DNA of 64,000 nt from Aquimarina mycalae (GTDB taxonomy: Bacteria; Bacteroidota; Bacteroidia; Flavobacteriales; Flavobacteriaceae): contig NZ_JARYGY010000009.1 in the NCBI RefSeq assembly GCF_029906345.1, positions 124,001-188,000 of the forward strand, written 5' to 3'. Below, piece by piece: positions 15,780-24,813 of the stretch. The notes beneath the pieces were generated by a model. The model worked only from the letters and a program-made list of their open reading frames with translations. It did no database searches and was not told the origin of the DNA. Numbering within the stretch: the first letter of the stretch is position 1; the number at the start of each line of letters is the position of its first letter. Position numbers and translations under genes: made by a program.

Positions 15780-16757
15780 TTATTTTATACCATTCTTTTT
15801 TAAGAATTTTAGAATATAATTTGCTATTTCATCTCCCTTCTCTTCCAATGCAAAATGTCCCGTATCTAATAAATGAAATTCAATGTTTTTTAAATCTTTT
15901 TTATATGGATATGCTCCAGAAGCAGGAAAAATCTGATCATTTTGACCCCAAACGACTAGTGTAGGTGGTTGATATTCTCTTAGGTATTTTTGCCATTTAG
16001 GATACAATGAAATATTAGTTCGATAGTCATAAAACATAGCTAATTGAATTTCATTATTTTCTTTTCTTGAAATGTGTCTTAAATCTATCTCCCAATTGTC
16101 TGGACTAATTTTAGTTACGTCTTTTACTCCATGGGTATATTGCCATTTTAAACCATCTATATGATGAAAACCTTCAAGAGGTTTTCCATTTTCTAAAGAA
16201 GGATCTGCCCAATATTTCTTAAGTGGATTCCAAAAATCTGTAATTCCTTCTATATATGCATTACCATTCTGTACAATTAATGATGTCACTCTATTGGGAT
16301 ATTTTGTAGCAATTCTATATCCTACTGGCGCACCATAATCCATAAGGTACACACTAAATTTTTTAACCTCTAATTTCTCTAAAAAACCTTCAATAATTAA
16401 TGCCATATTATCAAATGTATAATCAAACTCGGATAATAGAGGTTGTTCTGACCTTCCATATCCAGGATAATCAGGTGCTAATACATGGTAATCATTAGAT
16501 AAATCAACGATCAAATTACGAAACATATGGGATGATGTTGGGTATCCGTGTAATAAAAGAATTGTTGGTTTATTTTTAGAACCTGCTTCTCTATAAAATA
16601 TTTCTATCCCTTGTACCTCAACGGTTTTGTATGATGTAGATTTAGAAGGATATTCTGCTGTTATACTTGCTTGCAATGCCTCATTTGTAAATGAATATAA
16701 TGTTACTGAGCTAATTATTGCTATCGCAATTACTAATTTAATTTTTAATGTTCTCAT
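15780..16757 (-). CDS. Exported alpha/beta hydrolase, epoxide hydrolase/dehalogenase-like
   Basis: 325 residues with an N-terminal signal or anchor helix (7-24). Alpha/beta-hydrolase features: HGYPTSSHMFR oxyanion motif, an Asp nucleophile in YLMDYGAPVGYRIA, acid Asp in WGQNDQIF and catalytic His in DTGHFALEEKGDE. An Asp nucleophile is typical of epoxide hydrolases and haloalkane dehalogenases rather than esterases. Substrate unknown. It follows the TetR gene on the same strand, with a perfect operator palindrome between them, so it is the likely regulated target. Confidence 0.88.
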   Translation of the reverse strand: MRTLKIKLVIAIAIISSVTLYSFTNEALQASITAEYPSKSTSYKTVEVQGIEIFYREAGSKNKPTILLLHGYPTSSHMFRNLIVDLSNDYHVLAPDYPGYGRSEQPLLSEFDYTFDNMALIIEGFLEKLEVKKFSVYLMDYGAPVGYRIATKYPNRVTSLIVQNGNAYIEGITDFWNPLKKYWADPSLENGKPLEGFHHIDGLKWQYTHGVKDVTKISPDNWEIDLRHISRKENNEIQLAMFYDYRTNISLYPKWQKYLREYQPPTLVVWGQNDQIFPASGAYPYKKDLKNIEFHLLDTGHFALEEKGDEIANYILKFLKKNGIK

Positions 16758-16782
16758 AATATAAAGTTTTGTAATTGTTAAT

Positions 16783-16800
16783 TTACCGAACGTTCGGTAA
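16783..16800. promoter_or_regulatory. TetR operator, perfect 18-bp palindrome
   Basis: TTACCGAACGTTCGGTAA, 26 bases before the hydrolase start codon. It matches the operator in front of the tetR gene (17412-17429) at all but one position. The ACCGAACGTTCGGT form is typical of TetR-family binding sites. Confidence 0.85.
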
Positions 16801-16820
16801 TAAATTTTGGTAAAAAATAT

Positions 16821-17381
16821 TTAATTGTTATATAATTCTTTTATGTTATCCAAAGCATCTATAAACAAAGTATTATCAGACATAGCATTAGCTACAACTA
16901 AACTCCCTTGTATATTAATAAGTCCTTGTCTGGCGATTTTTGATGCCTTCTCTTTAGAAAATCCAAAGTCCAACCCTAAAGCTGCAAAACTTGCAATCCA
17001 ACGAGTCATTTCGTTTTTTATTTCTTCTCCAAAAATTTGCATTCCCGTTTCCATAGAGAGCGCTCTAAGTACACAAGTCTCATTACCATAATCATACAAT
17101 TCACTGATCTTTACTACTACCAATTCTAATCTTGACTTTGGGGATATACTTTGATCGGCTAGTATACTGTATAAATTTTTCTGTAACCAATCCGAAGAAT
17201 ATGACAATACCGCTAATCCTATTTCTTTTTTCCCTTCAGGAAATCTATGGTACAAGCTTGCTTTTTTTAATCCTGCGCCTTCGGCTAGTTCATTCAGACT
17301 TGCGCCTTCATAACCTTTGGTCCGAAACACTTGATTAAGGCCTTCTATTAATTGCTTATCTTCTACTTTTACGGGTCTCAT
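16821..17381 (-). CDS. TetR/AcrR-family transcription repressor
   Basis: 186 residues with an N-terminal HTH (about 8-55): GLNQVFRTKGYEGASLNELAEGAGLKKASLYHRFPEGK. The C-terminal ligand domain is all-helical with no assigned ligand. Autoregulated in all likelihood: near-identical palindromes sit in its own promoter and in that of the hydrolase gene downstream. The pair looks like an inducible detoxification unit for a small hydrophobic or electrophilic compound (inference). Confidence 0.92.
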   Translation of the reverse strand: MRPVKVEDKQLIEGLNQVFRTKGYEGASLNELAEGAGLKKASLYHRFPEGKKEIGLAVLSYSSDWLQKNLYSILADQSISPKSRLELVVVKISELYDYGNETCVLRALSMETGMQIFGEEIKNEMTRWIASFAALGLDFGFSKEKASKIARQGLINIQGSLVVANAMSDNTLFIDALDNIKELYNN

Positions 17382-17411
17382 AATGGTACAAATATAAAGG
17401 TTTATGGTTTT

Positions 17412-17429
17412 TTACCAAACGTTCGGTAA
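17412..17429. promoter_or_regulatory. TetR operator, one mismatch
   Basis: TTACCAAACGTTCGGTAA, 30 bases upstream of the tetR start codon; differs from the perfect site at 16783 by a single base. Confidence 0.85.
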
Positions 17430-17476
17430 TTAATTAACTCATTTTTAACACACTCATATATTTTATACTAAATTAA

Positions 17477-18760
17477 TTAAAAGTATTGTCCAATACCAAA
17501 TACAAATCCATTAGTTGAATCTTCAGTAACGCCATACCCATAATCTATTCTAAAAATAGCATTAAAAATACGTTTGTGCATAAAACGCAATCCTACACCA
17601 GGATACACTCTAAAATTTTGAGTATCGCCAAAATCCCCAAAATCACCTCCTGGATTTCGCCAACTACCACCATCTACAAAAACATTACTTTGTAATACAA
17701 ACCAATCTTTATCATATAAAGTATGTCTATATTCTGTATTGAGTACGATTACTCCAGTTCCTCTATCTATAGTATTCCCGACACCTCGAATATTTAAATT
17801 ATTATCCACAGCAAAGGGAGCAAACGGAGAATCATCATTGGTTGCTAATCCTAATCGTAGTCTAGATGCCCAGTTTCCTTTTTCTCCTATTCTATGGTAA
17901 TACAAAAAGTCGTTCCACCCAATTAAAAAATCTGGTAGTACATTTTCGGTACTAATTACATATTGAAAATTAGCAATACTTCTAAACCCCGAAACATACT
18001 GAAAATCATAATCTAGATTGTTATACTCATATATTAGTTTATACAATAATTTATTTACATCAAAATCCAAAGGAACATCAGGACCCGTTGCTCCTCTTTT
18101 ATATCTATAATCTTCATTAAAGTAATTTACTCCAAGCTCAATACGATGATGAAAATTGAATTCGTATAGCCCTAATAATTCATAAGATGTATTATTATAT
18201 TTATAATCTGCTGTCCCCGTTTCTAAAAACACAGGCTCCTGAGTAGTTAGGTTTTGATAATTAAAGGCTAGACCTAATTTACTACTAAACAAATACGGTG
18301 CTCTAAGATTGGCTCCATAAGAGCTATAGATATCATTTTGATAAAAGCCTCCAAATGTGATATTCTGCCCAAAAAGGTTAAACTCATACAGGCCAACTCT
18401 AAACGCAAATTCATCGTCGTTAGTAGTATATACATTGGCACTAGGAATAATTGTAAAGTTTTCCTCGATACTATAGAATACGTTATACTCACCTTCATTT
18501 TGAGCCTTAAATACCTGATAATATGCATGAGCTACAGAAGGTAATCTTTTAATTCGTTTAATATCATTTTCTATGGCCAGAGAGTCTAGCACTGTACCTG
18601 CTTTAACTTTTGCTATCTTTTTGATAAACGATGCTCTTGTTTTTTTGTTTCCTTGTACTTTAAGATCTGTAACTATATTTTGTTGCGCAAATCCACAAAA
18701 AAACATCACTAATAAGTAAGCGGTAATGGATAGTTTTTTTCGTATTGAGTGTTTTATCAT
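17477..18760 (-). CDS. BamA/TamA-like outer-membrane protein, single POTRA (paralogue 1)
   Basis: 427 residues: signal peptide (to about 26), one POTRA domain (about 30-105; LKVQGNKKTRASFIKKIAKVKAGTVLDS) and an Omp85-type 16-strand barrel ending in aromatic Phe (GIGQYF). True BamA carries five POTRA domains and about 800 residues, so this is a reduced member, nearer to FhaC/TamA-like or small Omp85 proteins. The barrel carries conserved NLNIRGVGNTIDRGTGVIVLNTEYRHTLY, the Omp85 VRG-like motif near the L6 loop. Tandem with a close paralogue 43 bases upstream. Cargo unknown. Confidence 0.85.
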   Translation of the reverse strand: MIKHSIRKKLSITAYLLVMFFCGFAQQNIVTDLKVQGNKKTRASFIKKIAKVKAGTVLDSLAIENDIKRIKRLPSVAHAYYQVFKAQNEGEYNVFYSIEENFTIIPSANVYTTNDDEFAFRVGLYEFNLFGQNITFGGFYQNDIYSSYGANLRAPYLFSSKLGLAFNYQNLTTQEPVFLETGTADYKYNNTSYELLGLYEFNFHHRIELGVNYFNEDYRYKRGATGPDVPLDFDVNKLLYKLIYEYNNLDYDFQYVSGFRSIANFQYVISTENVLPDFLIGWNDFLYYHRIGEKGNWASRLRLGLATNDDSPFAPFAVDNNLNIRGVGNTIDRGTGVIVLNTEYRHTLYDKDWFVLQSNVFVDGGSWRNPGGDFGDFGDTQNFRVYPGVGLRFMHKRIFNAIFRIDYGYGVTEDSTNGFVFGIGQYF

Positions 18761-18803
18761 GTTTTCTAAAAAATCAAAAAATAAAGTTCATTATTATTTA
18801 CAA

Positions 18804-20066
18804 TTAAAAATATTGACCAATCCCGAAAACAATTCCATTACTGGAATCATTTCCTATTCCATATCCATAATCTAATCTAAACACAGCATTAAAAATACGT
18901 TTGTGTATAAAACGGATTCCCAATCCAGGATAAAAACGTAACGTACTACCATCAACCAAGCCCGATAAGTCTCCTCCTGGATTTCTCCAAGTTCCAGCAT
19001 CTATAAAGGCATTACTTTGAATAACAAACCAGCCTTTTTCATATAATGTATGTCTATATTCAGTATTTAAAACCATAGAAGCTGTTCCTCTATCTATGGT
19101 GTTTCCTGTTCCACGAATATTAAGTTGATTATCTACTGCAAAGGGAGCAAAAGGCGACTCATCATTAGACGCAAAACCTAATCTAAGTCTATTTGCCCAA
19201 TTTCCTTTTTCTCCTATTCTCTTAAAATATTCGAAATCATTTCTTCCTATAAAGGAGTTTTTTAAAAATTCATCACCTCCTGTAACAAATCTAACATCCA
19301 ACAAGCTCCTAAATCCAGACACATACTGATAATCTATGTTTATATTATTATACTCGTACTCTCCTCGATATGCAATTTTCTCGGCGGACAAACTAATGGG
19401 TATTCCTGTTGGTAAATTGCCATCTAAAAAATCATATTCTTCTTTCGAAATATTAACTCCGATTTCGGCTCTGTTATGAAAATCAAACTCATATAGTAGA
19501 TTTACTTCCAGTGCTTTACTATCGAATTTATAATTTACTGTATTATTTTCAAAAAAAACTGGTTCCTGAGAAACTAAGTTTTTATAATTGATCCCAAAAC
19601 CGAACTTATTGGTAAACAGATATGGAGCTTCCCAATATCCACCATAAGAATCAAAAACATCACGTTGATAAAAACCTCCTAATATTTGATTTCTTCCCAA
19701 TAAATTAAATTCAAATAATGATACTCTAAAAGCAAACTCACCATTAGTAGCGGTAGCTATATTAAAGCCAGGAATAATCGTAAAGTTTTCTTCTATCTCA
19801 TAGGTAATTGTATAATTCTGATTTTGATCCTTTTTAATATTATATGTTGCATTTGCTATTCCTGGTAATCTTTTTAAACGTGCTATATCTGTTTCAATTC
19901 TTAACGAGTCGTATACTGAACCAGGCTTTATCTTGGCCAATCTTCTAATAAAAAATTCTTTAGTTCTTTTCAATCCGTTAATTTCTAATTCTGATATGGT
20001 GGGTTGTTGTCCCCAAATATTACTGCATACCAAAAAAACGATCATCATTAAGATCTTATTTTTCAT
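18804..20066 (-). CDS. BamA/TamA-like outer-membrane protein, single POTRA (paralogue 2)
   Basis: 420 residues, same layout as the neighbour at 17477: signal peptide, one POTRA domain (about 22-100; LEINGLKRTKEFFIRRLAKIKPGSVYDS) and a barrel ending GIGQYF with the RGTGNTIDRG loop motif. The two proteins align over their whole length with long identical stretches, showing a tandem duplication followed by divergence. Upstream paralogue of the pair and probably transcribed first. A TTG-initiated 37-codon frame ends at 20063-20065, overlapping its ATG. Confidence 0.85.
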   Translation of the reverse strand: MKNKILMMIVFLVCSNIWGQQPTISELEINGLKRTKEFFIRRLAKIKPGSVYDSLRIETDIARLKRLPGIANATYNIKKDQNQNYTITYEIEENFTIIPGFNIATATNGEFAFRVSLFEFNLLGRNQILGGFYQRDVFDSYGGYWEAPYLFTNKFGFGINYKNLVSQEPVFFENNTVNYKFDSKALEVNLLYEFDFHNRAEIGVNISKEEYDFLDGNLPTGIPISLSAEKIAYRGEYEYNNINIDYQYVSGFRSLLDVRFVTGGDEFLKNSFIGRNDFEYFKRIGEKGNWANRLRLGFASNDESPFAPFAVDNQLNIRGTGNTIDRGTASMVLNTEYRHTLYEKGWFVIQSNAFIDAGTWRNPGGDLSGLVDGSTLRFYPGLGIRFIHKRIFNAVFRLDYGYGIGNDSSNGIVFGIGQYF

Positions 20067-20484
20067 ATTTTCTTTTTCAAAAACCTTCTTATAAAAAAGG
20101 TGCGCATATTAGAAAAAGGTAGTACATCCCTTAAATGGTCTATATAAATCTTTTTCAACAAATATAATTCTCTCAATTACTCACTTACATCCATTAGAGA
20201 GAAACTCTATATGGATCTATTGGAGTTGATTGAAGAAGTATTTTACGTAATATTAAATACTATATTATCCAGTTTAAAATCCTGAAAGTTTTTTTGAAAA
20301 GCCTTGGCTACTGAAAGTATACCATATTGTCATCTGAAATACATTTTGATGTATCAGCAATCATATTATATATTTCATCAGTCGTTTTTATTAATGAAAC
20401 TAAAGATCTATCCAATTATATAGTATTTTCATTTTCGTTATAATCATAAAAAATGTAACAGAAACTAAATACTATAACATGATC
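20067..20484. other. 418-bp gap, no supported gene
   Basis: Upstream region of the paralogue-2 barrel gene and downstream of nothing co-directional but the GH-like gene's 3' side is at its right. Minus-strand frames contain short coding-like pieces, including a 37-codon TTG frame at 20063-20176 that overlaps the ATG at 20066, but none has a recognisable product. It may hold decayed coding sequence or only the promoter. Confidence 0.4.
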
Positions 20485-21483
20485 TTAGTCACCTTTATAC
20501 AATGTTTGTATTACCTTTTCTGATGGTTTATTTTGTATCGTAAATCTATTATTATCTTCTCCTCCAACTTCATCATGATTATGATACCATTTCCAAAGAA
20601 ACCCTCCAGCAAACCAAGGTTCTTTCCAGAACTCATCATATAATGCAGACAATGCATTACTCTGTGCTACTAAGTTTACATCTCCACTGGTTCTGTTAGA
20701 ATCCCAAGGTTCTTTTCCTGTATAATGCATACTTCTGTATCCATATTCTGTAAATAAAACAGGTTTTTTAATAGCCTTTTGCAATACTTCTATCTTCGTT
20801 TTATGTTGCTGCCAACCTTGTTTCATTTCATCAATAGTAGGCGTTTTACTCTCAGAAACAGGAAAATAGGCATCTATTCCTATATAATCGAGTTTATCCC
20901 AAAAGGGAGCATTTGCAAACTGATCCCAGTTCTCTGCATATGTTAGTTTTCCTTTATATACAGCTTTTATTTTCTGTATCAATTGATCCCAGTATTTAGG
21001 TCTCTTTTGAACGAAGGTGTGTAATTCTGTTCCGATACATAAAAGAGGTACTTTCATTTCCTGAGCCAACTTAGCGTACAGCATGATAAAATCTTCATAT
21101 GATCTTTCAAAAGTGTTCCAATCTTCCTCAGAATCCATTGAAATATTACCAGTAAACTCACCTCTCCAAACCCATATCTGGGGTTTCATCATTACCTTGA
21201 TTCCTCTTTGATTTAATAACTCAATGGTACGCTTTGCTCCATCTCTTCTTTCTCCCCACCATTGTCTTTCTATATTAAATGTTACCGATGGTTCTTTTAA
21301 ATTTTTTACAAAACCAAAAGGCATTACGGCTGCCCAATTCGCATTTACACGTACTACTGGGTCAATATTAGTTTCATTAATTTCTCTAGGAGAGCCTACA
21401 AAACTAATTCCATTAATTTTAGGCTCTTGACCAGAACAACTACAGCAAATTAAGCTAATCAGCAGTATAAAAAATCGTTTCAT
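20485..21483 (-). CDS. GH113-like glycoside hydrolase lipoprotein
   Basis: 332 residues with lipobox SCSG (Cys about 17), so lipid-anchored. The rest is a TIM-barrel resembling GH113 beta-mannanases: KPQIWVWRGEFTG, LLCIGTELHTF with the probable acid/base Glu, DYIGIDAYFP and PVLFTEYGYRS with the probable nucleophile Glu, and FLWKWYHNHDEVGGEDNNRFTIQNKP at the C-terminal end. Likely cleaves beta-mannan or a related glycan at the envelope. The substrate-specificity call is moderate. It is next to a barrel protein and the tandem Omp85-like genes, but no SusC/SusD pair is present, so it is not a classical polysaccharide-utilisation locus. Confidence 0.8.
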   Translation of the reverse strand: MKRFFILLISLICCSCSGQEPKINGISFVGSPREINETNIDPVVRVNANWAAVMPFGFVKNLKEPSVTFNIERQWWGERRDGAKRTIELLNQRGIKVMMKPQIWVWRGEFTGNISMDSEEDWNTFERSYEDFIMLYAKLAQEMKVPLLCIGTELHTFVQKRPKYWDQLIQKIKAVYKGKLTYAENWDQFANAPFWDKLDYIGIDAYFPVSESKTPTIDEMKQGWQQHKTKIEVLQKAIKKPVLFTEYGYRSMHYTGKEPWDSNRTSGDVNLVAQSNALSALYDEFWKEPWFAGGFLWKWYHNHDEVGGEDNNRFTIQNKPSEKVIQTLYKGD

Positions 21484-21519
21484 ATATAACTTTTATACCG
21501 CTGAAAATACAATATTATA

Positions 21520-22407
21520 TTAAAAAACTGCTCGTAGTCCTAAATTAAATGTCTGACCAAGACCAGTATCTGTACCTCTTACAAATTTGGTATATAAAGT
21601 CTCAATATTAAGCTCTTTTGTTAATTGATATTTTGCTCCACCTCCTACAGCTGTAAAATCTTGCTCAAAGTCATTTCCTAAATCGATTAATTGAGAATGT
21701 TGTGCTAATACTAAAACCGTAAACTTAGAGCTTGGGAAATAACTAAAGAATACTCCAGGTGTTAAACGTAAGCTGTTGTTCGCAAAACTGTCCTCTTCTT
21801 TTCCAAAGTTATACTCAGAATTCAATTCTCCAAATAGTTGAAATTTGTTTCCTGGGAATGTATAATCGTAAAAGAATCTATTCTGCCAAGTAAATCCATT
21901 TTGATCAAAAAAGACACCATCTTCAGTTTCATTATCAACTAAAGGAATAAACAATGAACTTTGAACAGAGAAGTTATTCAAACTAGAAAACGGTACAAAC
22001 TTTACAGAAGGTGCAATAGATGTTAAACCAGATCTAGCAGTTCCTCGTTCACCATCAAACTGAAAAACTTCTAGAGCACCTCTATCCGCTACAACATTAG
22101 ATCTAAATTCTAAAATTGCTCCTACATTCCATCGTTTGTTATTACCTATTCCTGTATATCCTTCTAGTGTAGATGTAAAAAATGTAGCTCTTGGCTCATT
22201 TCTATTCACATCTCCACTACCATTAGCAGATTTTGTTTGGGTATATAAATTATTAAACCATTTGATATCAAATTGTCCTTTTCCTATTAATTTAGACGGT
22301 GTAAGTGTTTGGATCACTGACCCTTGATCATCATCATCCTGTGCAAATCCAAAAGTAATTGCAAAGCATATAAAAAGTGTAGTTATAATTTTTTTAGTTG
22401 ATTTCAT
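21520..22407 (-). CDS. Outer-membrane beta-barrel protein
   Basis: 295 residues with a signal peptide (ending FGFAQ, about 23) and an alternating beta-strand pattern ending in Phe, as in outer-membrane barrels: PRATFFTSTLEGYTGIG, NRFFYDYTFPGNKFQLFGELNSEYNF and LNIETLYTKFVRGT. No POTRA or plug. Transporter-like or porin-like function is inferred from topology only. It lies between the GH113-like gene and the second DUF547 gene, all on the minus strand. Confidence 0.75.
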   Translation of the reverse strand: MKSTKKIITTLFICFAITFGFAQDDDDQGSVIQTLTPSKLIGKGQFDIKWFNNLYTQTKSANGSGDVNRNEPRATFFTSTLEGYTGIGNNKRWNVGAILEFRSNVVADRGALEVFQFDGERGTARSGLTSIAPSVKFVPFSSLNNFSVQSSLFIPLVDNETEDGVFFDQNGFTWQNRFFYDYTFPGNKFQLFGELNSEYNFGKEEDSFANNSLRLTPGVFFSYFPSSKFTVLVLAQHSQLIDLGNDFEQDFTAVGGGAKYQLTKELNIETLYTKFVRGTDTGLGQTFNLGLRAVF

Positions 22408-22478
22408 GATATGAATATGTTATATGATTAAAACATGTAAGGAAGTAATTACCCTACTTTAGTGAATTTGATTTTTAT

Positions 22479-23189
22479 TTATTTAACTGCATTTAAACTC
22501 CAGTTATATGGGTAATAAGAAACTTTTGCGTTTGTAGGGATTTTTTCTTTTCTGAATTTGTTGACATATTCTATTTCAGAACCGTTTTGTGTAAAATCAC
22601 CATTATACCATTCAAAAATTTGAGATAGTTGTACCTTTTTTCCTTTTACCTTTATAAAATTGGGATTGTTTAATGCAATCGATGTTTGACGTTGCAATTG
22701 TTTATCTAAAGTAGCAGGTTTATATGCCTCTGGAATTATTGGAGGACATCCTAATCCCGCACAAACTAATGCAAAATGAAAGCGAGCTTCAGACGGAAAA
22801 TTTTTACGCAATATTTTATTTTCTAAATCATTTAATGTGGTAGATTTTCCACCTAGTTTATATGTTTTTTTATCAAAAAAACCTTTTACATCTAATGGAG
22901 ATTTTATAGGATACTTGCTTACCACTCCCTTAATCACAGAAAGATTATATGCATTAATATAAAATGCTTGATAGGTTTTAGTTTTACTCTTAGAAACAGT
23001 AACATTCGCTGCAATATCCAATAATTGATCTAATGCTGCAGGATCATTTTTTATCGATTTATAATCCACTCTTCCATTAGATACATATTTTTTAAAAAAA
23101 GCATCTGACTTCGTGAAAAACTCTGTTGCGCTTTGTGAAAAACCAACCGCAGTAATAAAAAAAGCTATGATAAGTGCGTATTTTTTCAT
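22479..23189 (-). CDS. Secreted DUF547 protein (paralogue)
   Basis: 236 residues with a signal peptide (ending VGFSQ, about 18) and a DUF547 domain: AFYINAYNLSVIKGVVSKYP, HFALVCAGLGCPPI and QIFEWYNGDF. Same family as 7858-8571 but clearly divergent, with different Cys spacing in the CAGLGC motif. Divergent from the flavin oxidoreductase/Fe-S operon at 23509 with a 319-bp gap. It may work in the same envelope redox process (inference from context). Confidence 0.87.
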   Translation of the reverse strand: MKKYALIIAFFITAVGFSQSATEFFTKSDAFFKKYVSNGRVDYKSIKNDPAALDQLLDIAANVTVSKSKTKTYQAFYINAYNLSVIKGVVSKYPIKSPLDVKGFFDKKTYKLGGKSTTLNDLENKILRKNFPSEARFHFALVCAGLGCPPIIPEAYKPATLDKQLQRQTSIALNNPNFIKVKGKKVQLSQIFEWYNGDFTQNGSEIEYVNKFRKEKIPTNAKVSYYPYNWSLNAVK

Positions 23190-23508
23190 GATTTAATATT
23201 TTATCAACTCCTTTAATCGGAGTCTTTTGTTTACGATTTTAGCTATTGTATTTTACCTTGGTAACGGGCATTGAGTCGAAGGCTGTTTCAGCTACTTACA
23301 AAATAATTTTAATTTCTTTGGAAGCATCTGTTACCTCTTTTTAGAATAAAAGACTAAAATCATAACACTTATAAAACCTTACACAAGCCACATTTTTTAG
23401 ATTGATTCTAAATTATTCATACTCTTTAAGTTCTTATATTTATAAACGACTTACGGACAGAAGCTTCTTTTTTAAGACTAAAACTGAAATCAACTAACAC
23501 TCATCTTT
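23190..23508. other. 319-bp divergent promoter region, degenerate REP-like fragment
   Basis: Intergenic between the DUF547 and flavin oxidoreductase genes. A stretch at about 23268-23292 (GGGCATTGAGTCGAAGGCT) recalls the GAGCTTGTCGAAG repeat at 15654 with a gap, but the match is poor. No gene seen. Confidence 0.4.
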
Positions 23509-24810
23509 ATGGAACATATTGTAATTATTGGCAATGGTATTTCTGGTGTATCGGCTGCCAGGCATATCAGAAAAATGTCTGATAAAAAGATTACTATTAT
23601 CTCTGCTGAAACAGAATACTTCTTTTCTCGTACTGCCCTTATGTATGTCTACATGGGACATATGAAATTTGAACATACACAACCGTATGAAAACTGGTTT
23701 TGGGATAAAAACCGAATAGAGTTAAAAAAAGGATTTGTTTCAACTGTGGATCATCAGAAAAGTCAGCTAATTTTTGATAATGGAGAAACCCTACAATATG
23801 ATAAACTTATTATTGCTGTAGGTTCTAAGCCTAATAAATTTGGATGGCCAGGACAAGATCTTGATGGTGTGATGGGTATGTATCATAAACAAGATTTGGA
23901 AAACCTTGAAAAGTATGCGCCAAATAATCAAGTTTGTAAAAGAGCTGTAATTGTTGGAGGTGGTTTAATAGGAATAGAATTAGCCGAAATGCTTCGTTCT
24001 AGAAATATTCCTGTTACTTTTTTGGTTAGAGAAAATAGTTTCTGGAATGGTGTTTTACCAGCAGGAGAATCTGCTATGATCAATAGACATATTAAGAATC
24101 ATCATATAGATCTTAGGTTAGGAATGAATCTTAAAGAAATAATTGCCGATGAAAATGGCAAGGTGAAAGCAGTGGTTATTCCAGAAACGGGTGAAGTTAT
24201 TGAGTGTGATGTCGTTGGGTTAACTCCTGGAGTATCTCCTAATGTGGCATTCCTAAAAGATTCAGGAATTGAAATAGGAAGAGGAGTAAAAGTAAATAGA
24301 TATCTTGAAACCAATATCCCTAACATTTATGCTATAGGTGATTGTGCAGAACAACACGAAGCCATTGGAAATAGAAGACCTATTGAGGCTGTATGGTATA
24401 CTGGTAGAATGATGGGTGAAACTGTAGCTCAAACCATTTGCGGAAATAAAATAGAATATAAACCAGGACATTGGTTTAATAGTGCCAAATTTTTGGATAT
24501 TGAATATCAAACTTATGGTTGGGTATTTGGGCAACCTAAAGAATATGAACAACAATTTCATTGGATTCATGAAGATGACACCAAATGTATTACAGTTTCG
24601 TATCATAAGGAAACTAGGGAGTTTCTTGGCATCAACACCTTCGGAATACGAATGCGCCATGAAGTTTTTGACAAATGGCTTACCGATAAAAAAGATGTAG
24701 ACTATGTAATGAAACATCTGGCTGAAGCTAATTTTGACCCAGAGTTTTTCAAACATTTCGAAAAAGATATTTTAAACGCTTTTGAAAAGCAACAACTAAT
24801 AAACGCATAA
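23509..24810 (+). CDS. FAD/NAD(P)-dependent pyridine nucleotide-disulfide-type oxidoreductase
   Basis: 433 residues. FAD site GNGISGVSAARH (about 8-19), YDKLIIAVGSKPN, NAD(P) site VGGGLIGIELAEML (about 150-163) and the flavin GD motif YAIGDCAEQ (about 277-285). It has the first two domains of Pyr_redox_2 and a C-terminal part lacking the CxxC dimer domain. The neighbouring gene, three bases later, is a polytopic Fe-S protein, so the pair probably passes electrons from NAD(P)H into a membrane redox carrier (inference). Substrate unknown. Confidence 0.87.
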   Translation: MEHIVIIGNGISGVSAARHIRKMSDKKITIISAETEYFFSRTALMYVYMGHMKFEHTQPYENWFWDKNRIELKKGFVSTVDHQKSQLIFDNGETLQYDKLIIAVGSKPNKFGWPGQDLDGVMGMYHKQDLENLEKYAPNNQVCKRAVIVGGGLIGIELAEMLRSRNIPVTFLVRENSFWNGVLPAGESAMINRHIKNHHIDLRLGMNLKEIIADENGKVKAVVIPETGEVIECDVVGLTPGVSPNVAFLKDSGIEIGRGVKVNRYLETNIPNIYAIGDCAEQHEAIGNRRPIEAVWYTGRMMGETVAQTICGNKIEYKPGHWFNSAKFLDIEYQTYGWVFGQPKEYEQQFHWIHEDDTKCITVSYHKETREFLGINTFGIRMRHEVFDKWLTDKKDVDYVMKHLAEANFDPEFFKHFEKDILNAFEKQQLINA

Positions 24811-24813
24811 ACA

